This document shows positions 59,748 through 64,000 of a stretch of DNA of 64,000 nt, one piece after another. Both the position numbers and the translations under genes were made by a program. The stretch covers positions 62,001-126,000 of the forward strand of contig NC_013729.1 of NCBI RefSeq assembly GCF_000024345.1. Reading direction: 5' to 3'. Under the pieces are notes generated by a model that worked only from the letters and a program-made list of their open reading frames with translations, did not search any database and had not been told where the DNA came from. The stretch comes from Kribbella flavida DSM 17836 (GTDB lineage Bacteria; Actinomycetota; Actinomycetes; Propionibacteriales; Kribbellaceae). Numbering within the stretch: the first letter of the stretch is position 1; the number at the start of each line of letters is the position of its first letter.

Positions 59748-60865
59748 CCGGTGAACCCCAGTCTCTTGGCGGCAAGGCCGGTCAGGATCTCCGTCGTGCC
59801 GCCGCCGAGGGCGAGGATCTTCTGGTCGCGGTACTGCCGCTCGACCTCGGCCTCCCGCAGGTAGCCGAAACCGCCGTGCAGTTGCAGCGCCTGGTCGCAG
59901 ACCCACTGGCCGGCTTCCACCGCGGTGTTCTTGGCGAAGCAGACCTCCGCGATCACGTCGTCCCCTGCCTCGGCCCGGCGTACGACGTCGTGCACGTAGA
60001 CCCGGGCGACGTCGATCCGCCGGGCCATCTCGGTCAGCGTGTGCTGCACGGTCTGCCGGGAGATCAGCGGCCGCCCGAAGGTCTCCCGAGCCCGGCACCA
60101 CTCGACGGTCAGGTCCAGCGCTCGCTGCGCGCCGGCGTACGCCTGAACCGCCGGCGTCAGCCGCTCGGCGACGAAGTTCTGCGCGAGTTGCACGAAGCCC
60201 GAGCCCTCGGCGCCGACCAGGTTCTCCACCGGCACGCGGACCTCGGCGAACGACAGCTCAGCGGTGTCCGAGCACAGCCAGCCCAGCTTCTCGAGCTTGC
60301 GCGACACCACGAAGCCGGGCATCCCGCGCTCGATCACCAGCAGCGAGATCCCGTGCGCTCCCGGCCCGCCGGTGCGCACCGCGGTCGTGACGAAGTCCGC
60401 GCGGCACCCGGACGTGATGTAGGTCTTCGCACCGTTGACGACGAAGTGGTCGCCGTCCCGTCGGGCCGTCGTGCGCAGCGACGCCACGTCCGACCCACCG
60501 TCCGGCTCGGTGATCGCCAGCGCTCCGATCAGCTCACCTTCGAGCGTCGGCCGCACCCACCGGTCGAGCTGCTGCTCATTGCCTCCGACAACAATGTGGG
60601 GCACGGCGATGCCGCCGGTCAGCAGCGACGCGACCAGCCCGCCGGACCCACCGCTGTAGTGCATCTCCTCGACCACCGCGACCGCGTCCGCCAGGGAGCC
60701 ACCGCCTCCGCCGACCGACTCCGGGAAGCCCACGCCGAGCAGCCCGACCTTGCCCGCCTTGCGATGCAGCTCCCGCGGCAGCTCCCCGGCGCGCTCCCAG
60801 TCGGCGAGCTCGGGCAGCACCTCGGTCGCCATGAACCGCCGGACGCTCTCCCGGAAGTCGGTCAC
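59744..60865 (-). CDS. Acyl-CoA dehydrogenase
   Basis: 373 residues with EVLPELADWERAGELPRELHRKAGKVGLLGVGFPE, ALAITEPDGGSDVASLRTTAR, HFVVNGAKTYITSG and a C-terminal QALQLHGGFGYLREAEVERQYRDQKIL. This resembles isovaleryl-/citronellyl-CoA dehydrogenases. GTG 60865 overlaps the upstream AtuA-like stop as GTGA; the frame upstream to 60997 is a shadow. Coupled to the carboxylase beta subunit. Second dehydrogenase of the operon. Confidence 0.9.
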   Translation of the reverse strand: MTDFRESVRRFMATEVLPELADWERAGELPRELHRKAGKVGLLGVGFPESVGGGGGSLADAVAVVEEMHYSGGSGGLVASLLTGGIAVPHIVVGGNEQQLDRWVRPTLEGELIGALAITEPDGGSDVASLRTTARRDGDHFVVNGAKTYITSGCRADFVTTAVRTGGPGAHGISLLVIERGMPGFVVSRKLEKLGWLCSDTAELSFAEVRVPVENLVGAEGSGFVQLAQNFVAERLTPAVQAYAGAQRALDLTVEWCRARETFGRPLISRQTVQHTLTEMARRIDVARVYVHDVVRRAEAGDDVIAEVCFAKNTAVEAGQWVCDQALQLHGGFGYLREAEVERQYRDQKILALGGGTTEILTGLAAKRLGFTG

Positions 60866-62583
60866 AGCAACACCTCCGGCACGTCGACGTAGCGGGAGCG
60901 CAGCCACTCGCCGACCGCCTTCGCCTGCGGGTCGAACCGCGCCTGCGCCGCCACGCCCTCGCCCAGCAGGCCTTCCACCACGAAATTCAGCGCCCACAGG
61001 TTCGGCAGCACGTACCGCGTCACCCGGAGGTCCTCCGTCTCCGGCAGCAACTCCTTGAACAGCCCGATCGTCAGCGTGTGGGCCAGCCAGCGCCAGGCGG
61101 TCTCGTTACGCACCCAGACACCGACGTTCGCGTCGCCGCCCTTGTCGCCGCTCCGGGCCCCGACGACCCGGCCGAGCGGCACCTCCCGCGTCAGCGACCG
61201 GGCCGGCCGTCCGGCCGCGACCAGCTGCGGCAACGGCATCGGCAGGTCGGCGTCCTCCACCGGCTCCAGCGGCCGGGTCTCGGCCGCGGCGTCGATCCCC
61301 CGGCGGGTCCCGTCCGGCAGCACCACGGCGTGCTCCACCTCGCCGACCTCGACGAACCCGGCCGTGAACACCCCGTACGGCGCGGCGTCCTCCGGCGGCT
61401 TGGTCACGTGGAAGCCCGGGTAGCTCGCCAGGGCCAGCTCGACCGCGGCGCTGGAGAACGCCCGGCCGACGGTCTTGGGGTCCGGGTCCTTCACCGTGCA
61501 CCGGAGCAGCACGCTCGCCAGTTCCTCGGTCTCCGCGTTCGGCTGCTCGGTCCAGGTGAGCGACCACTTCAGCTCGGCCGGCTTGCTGGTCAGCCCGTGC
61601 TCGAGCTGCCGCTGGACGAGTTCGGCCTTGGCTTCCAGGTCCAGTCCCGTCAGCACGAACTGCACTTCGTTCCGGAAACCGCCGAGGGTGTTCAGCGACA
61701 CCTTGTACGTCGGTGGCGGCGGCTCCCCGAGTGCGCCGGTGATCCGGACCCGGTCCGGGCCGTCGTCGGCCAGCTCGACCGTGTCCAGCCGGGTGGTCAC
61801 GTCCGGACCGGCGTACCGGGCGCCGGTGATCTCGTACAGCAATTGCGCCTTGACGGTGTCGACGGTGACCGCGCCGCCGGTGCCGTCGTGCTTGGTGATC
61901 ACGCTGGAGCCGTCGGCGTGGACCTCCGCGATCGGGAAGCCAGGCCGGTCGAGGTTGCGCAGCTCGCGGAAGAACGCGTAGTTGCCGCCGGTCGCCTGGC
62001 AGCCGCACTCGATCACGTGACCGGCGACGACCGCGCCCGCCAGTTCGTCGTACTGGTCGCGTTGCCAGCCGTGGTGGGCGGCGGCGGGCCCGACGATCAC
62101 CGACGCGTCGGTGACCCGGCCGGTGACGACGACGTCGGCGCCTTCGCGCAGTGCCTCGGCGATGCCCCAGGCGCCGAGGTAGGCGTTCGCGGTGAGTGGG
62201 CTGCCGAAACCGAGCTCCGCGGCGCGATCCAGCAGGTCGTCGCCTTCGACGTACGCGATGCGGGGGTGCAGCCCGAGGGTGCCGGCGAGCTGCTGAATCG
62301 CCTCGGCGAGGCCGGCGGGGTTGAGGCCGCCGGCGTTGCTGACCACCTTGACGCCGCGGTCGAGCGCTTCGCCGAGGCCGGTCTCCAGCTGCTTGAGAAA
62401 GGTCCGGGCGTAGCCGAGCGAGGAGTCCTTCAAGCGGTCGCGGCCGAGAATCAGCATGGTCAGCTCGGCCAGGTAGTCGCCGGTGACGTAGTCGAGCGGA
62501 CCGCCGGTCACCATCTCGTGGAACGCGCTGAACCGGTCGCCGTAGAACCCCGACGCGTTCCCGATCCGTACCGGTGCCGTCAC
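60862..62583 (-). CDS. AtuA-like protein (acyclic terpene utilization, DUF1446)
   Basis: 573 residues of the AtuA/DUF1446 family: an N-terminal RIGNASGFYGDRFSAF, then GGPLDYVTGDYLAELTMLIL, and a C-terminal RSGDKGGDANVGVWVRNE. In Pseudomonas AtuA is encoded with the citronellol/geranyl-CoA catabolic genes, though its reaction is unknown. GTG 62583 start; the stop overlaps the dehydrogenase. Together with a carboxylase, two dehydrogenases and a ligase, the operon could process isoprenoid or leucine-derived acids. Confidence 0.9.
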   Translation of the reverse strand: MTAPVRIGNASGFYGDRFSAFHEMVTGGPLDYVTGDYLAELTMLILGRDRLKDSSLGYARTFLKQLETGLGEALDRGVKVVSNAGGLNPAGLAEAIQQLAGTLGLHPRIAYVEGDDLLDRAAELGFGSPLTANAYLGAWGIAEALREGADVVVTGRVTDASVIVGPAAAHHGWQRDQYDELAGAVVAGHVIECGCQATGGNYAFFRELRNLDRPGFPIAEVHADGSSVITKHDGTGGAVTVDTVKAQLLYEITGARYAGPDVTTRLDTVELADDGPDRVRITGALGEPPPPTYKVSLNTLGGFRNEVQFVLTGLDLEAKAELVQRQLEHGLTSKPAELKWSLTWTEQPNAETEELASVLLRCTVKDPDPKTVGRAFSSAAVELALASYPGFHVTKPPEDAAPYGVFTAGFVEVGEVEHAVVLPDGTRRGIDAAAETRPLEPVEDADLPMPLPQLVAAGRPARSLTREVPLGRVVGARSGDKGGDANVGVWVRNETAWRWLAHTLTIGLFKELLPETEDLRVTRYVLPNLWALNFVVEGLLGEGVAAQARFDPQAKAVGEWLRSRYVDVPEVLL

Positions 62584-62617
62584 TGCAGCTCTTCCCTTCG
62601 CCGCGCCGTCGTCCCGC

Positions 62618-63406
62618 TCAGCCGAACTGCCCCGCGGTCCGCCCCTTGCCCGGCAGGCCCGCGAACGCCTGGATGATGCCCAGCCACTCCTCCGCGTCGG
62701 CGCCGACCGCCTCGACGGCCAGGTCGTCGCGGTGCCGTCGCTGGGTCGCCAGCAGACAGAAGTCGAGCGCCGGTCCGGTGACCCGCTGCTCGGCGCTCTC
62801 GTCGCCGTAGCTCCAGATCTGGCCGTCCGGTCCGGTCAGTTCCACGTGGAACGGCGCCGCCGGCGGCTTCCGGTCGTGCAGCAGGTACGAGAAGTCCCGC
62901 GCCCGCACCGCCAAGTGCGCGACGTGCCGCAGCCGGGTGGACGGCTGCCGTGTGACGCCCAGCCCGTCGACGACGTCCTGACCGTGCGCCCAGGTCTCCA
63001 TCAACCGGGCGGTCGCCATCGACACCGGACTCATCGGCGGCCCGAACCACGGCACCTTCTGCCCGGCCGGCACCTGCTTCAACGCCTCGGCCAGCTCGGC
63101 CCGGGTCTCCCGCCAGTACGGCAGCAACTCCTCGGCCGGCAACGCGGCACCCTCAGCCGCGCCTCGATCGACGTGCCCGGCCGGATCGGCCGCGGCGTGG
63201 TCCAGGACCGCCTGGAATGCGTCCGGATCGGTCACCGCCCGCAACGCGGCCTCGTCGGTCCATGCCAGATGGGCGATCTGGTGCGCGACGGTCCAGCCCT
63301 CGGCCGGTGTCGGCGTCGCCCACCCGTCGGCCGCCAGCCCTCCGACCAGCATGTCCAGCTCAGTGCTCTCGGCCCACAGATCAGCCAGTACTTCGTCCAG
63401 TTGCAC
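62618..63406 (-). CDS. TIGR03084-like metal-binding protein (maleylpyruvate isomerase/DinB-type fold)
   Basis: 262 residues with a four-helix DinB/MDMPI N-terminal domain: [21 protein letters not shown] and [15 protein letters not shown], whose three His bind a metal, followed by a C-terminal alpha-beta domain ([20 protein letters not shown]). The protein family is commonly encoded next to AtuA-like operons in actinobacteria. GTG 63406 follows AGGGAG by eight bases. First gene of the operon; 34-nt gap to the AtuA-like gene. Confidence 0.85.
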   Translation of the reverse strand: MQLDEVLADLWAESTELDMLVGGLAADGWATPTPAEGWTVAHQIAHLAWTDEAALRAVTDPDAFQAVLDHAAADPAGHVDRGAAEGAALPAEELLPYWRETRAELAEALKQVPAGQKVPWFGPPMSPVSMATARLMETWAHGQDVVDGLGVTRQPSTRLRHVAHLAVRARDFSYLLHDRKPPAAPFHVELTGPDGQIWSYGDESAEQRVTGPALDFCLLATQRRHRDDLAVEAVGADAEEWLGIIQAFAGLPGKGRTAGQFG

Positions 63407-63499
63407 GCGCGGACTCCCTGCGATCAGCAGCTCAGTGCGTCCGAGCGTCCCATCCGCACGAAAAAGAATCAAGAGCGCTTGTTTTTATCATGCCTGAGC

Positions 63500-63528
63500 T
63501 TGACTATCTGTTTAACGCATAGAAATAT
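63500..63528 (+). promoter_or_regulatory. Candidate promoter in AT-rich leader
   Basis: TTGACT at 63500-63505, 17-nt spacer, AAATAT at 63523-63528, seven bases before an ATG, which would allow a leaderless mRNA. The 63470-63538 stretch is conspicuously AT-rich (long T and A runs) for this genome. Confidence 0.45.
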
Positions 63529-63535
63529 CTACGAT

Positions 63536-64000
63536 ATGGTTAGCGCTGCGCCACCGCTGTTGCCGATTTTCCGGTCAGATGCGCAGGCCCGGATCCTGAG
63601 CTGGTTGCTGCTCGTCCCTGAGCGCGAGCAGCCGATCGCCACCCTCGTTCCGGTTGCGGGTGTCGCGCAGTCGAACGTCCTGCGCGAGGTCAACCGCTTG
63701 GTTTCCGCCGGCTTGCTCACAGAGCGTCGGGCAGGCCCTACCCGGCTGGTCTCCGCCAATCGGAGCAGCCCGTACTTCGAGCCGTTGGTGCAGCTTCTCG
63801 GCCGGGCCTTCGGTCCGGCGAGCCTCGTCCCGGAGGAACTGGAACAAGTCCCCGGCGTCGAGCGGGCAGTGATCGCAGGCTCCTGGGCGCGACGCTTCCA
63901 TGGGGAGCCGGGACCGCCGCCGAACGATGTCGACGTCGTGGTGGTCGGCGAACCGGACCGCAGGCGGCTCCGCCGAGCCAATGCTCGACTGGAGGAACGC
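63536..64000 (+). CDS. Winged-helix protein with nucleotidyltransferase domain (partial, C-terminus outside window)
   Basis: 155 residues open to the window end. N-terminal HTH: RSDAQARILSWLLLVPEREQPIATLVPVAGVAQSNVLREVNRLVSAGLLTERRAGPTRLV. Then a nucleotidyltransferase motif GSWARRFHG...PNDVDVVVVGEPD, matching the G-S-x9-D-x-D pattern of MNT/DNA polymerase beta-like NTases. Such HTH-NTase proteins occur as toxin-antitoxin or regulatory enzymes. ATG 63536 is suggested by the leaderless promoter; no stop reached. Confidence 0.75.
   Translation, partial: MVSAAPPLLPIFRSDAQARILSWLLLVPEREQPIATLVPVAGVAQSNVLREVNRLVSAGLLTERRAGPTRLVSANRSSPYFEPLVQLLGRAFGPASLVPEELEQVPGVERAVIAGSWARRFHGEPGPPPNDVDVVVVGEPDRRRLRRANARLEER

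Overview
This is high-GC chromosomal DNA of an actinomycete. The evidence is the conserved PknB-PbpA-RodA-PstP-FhaB-FhaA cell-wall cluster next to a tRNA-Leu, frequent GTG starts, ATGA/GTGA gene overlaps, secreted S8 and S1 proteases and many one-component regulators. The gene mix recalls Kribbella/Nocardioidaceae, but that is an inference without any database search.

Layout. 1-6.6 kb (minus strand): the growth and division signalling operon fhaA-fhaB-pstP-rodA-pbpA-pknB; the kinase is cut by the window edge. 6.8-12 kb: tRNA-Leu(CAG), a small membrane protein, a TrmB/LuxR-like regulator preceded by a near-perfect 20-bp palindrome, and a 1228-residue secreted subtilase convergent to it. 12.4-14 kb: SRPBCC protein and aminotransferase. 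14.2-19.1 kb: sugar ABC transporter, GntR repressor and secreted GH16-like glucanase, together a polysaccharide-use locus. 19.2-23.2 kb: a structured leader, a SigE-type sigma factor with a membrane partner, an S1 protease and a secreted endonuclease. 23.2-30 kb: CmtR-like metal sensor with CDF exporter, an iron-box-controlled siderophore-interacting protein, an APH-type kinase and a truncated globin. 30-34.2 kb: glycine betaine/proline-type ABC system with a double-domain permease. 34.3-41.4 kb: orphan ParA, ROK regulator, MpaB-like oxygenase, PHP metallohydrolase, PadR, GNAT and a TPR-type regulator. 41.4-43.1 kb: the most unusual stretch. Four 11-bp-spaced AGGTCC repeats precede a 63-aa Arg-rich ORF, then a run of hairpins (the first four with loops containing CTCCTCA, which resembles the anti-Shine-Dalgarno sequence), a 19-bp terminator and two divergent MarR genes. 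43-51.5 kb: Nudix-GNAT fusion, NmrA/TetR divergent pair, proline dehydrogenase, MFS exporter and a membrane-anchored NACHT NTPase. 51.5-63.4 kb (minus strand): one long catabolic operon (TIGR03084-like protein, AtuA-like, acyl-CoA dehydrogenase, carboxylase beta, carboxylase alpha, acyl-CoA dehydrogenase, acyl-CoA ligase, TetR), interrupted between the carboxylase subunits by a TnpB-only IS605-type element on the opposite strand. At the right edge is the start of a winged-helix/nucleotidyltransferase protein with an unusually AT-rich leader.

How the genes work together. The left cluster couples Ser/Thr phosphorylation to septal and lateral wall synthesis. The right operon would activate a branched or isoprenoid acid to its CoA ester, dehydrogenate it and carboxylate it in a biotin-dependent way, as in leucine or acyclic terpene breakdown. 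The middle is a set of small regulator-plus-target modules, several with visible operator palindromes. The candidate undescribed system is the hairpin array at 41.8-42.2 kb with its flanking Arg-rich ORF and iteron-like promoter region. It resembles in architecture, but not evidently in sequence, the multi-copy anti-SD 'cuckoo' sRNAs of Rhodobacter.
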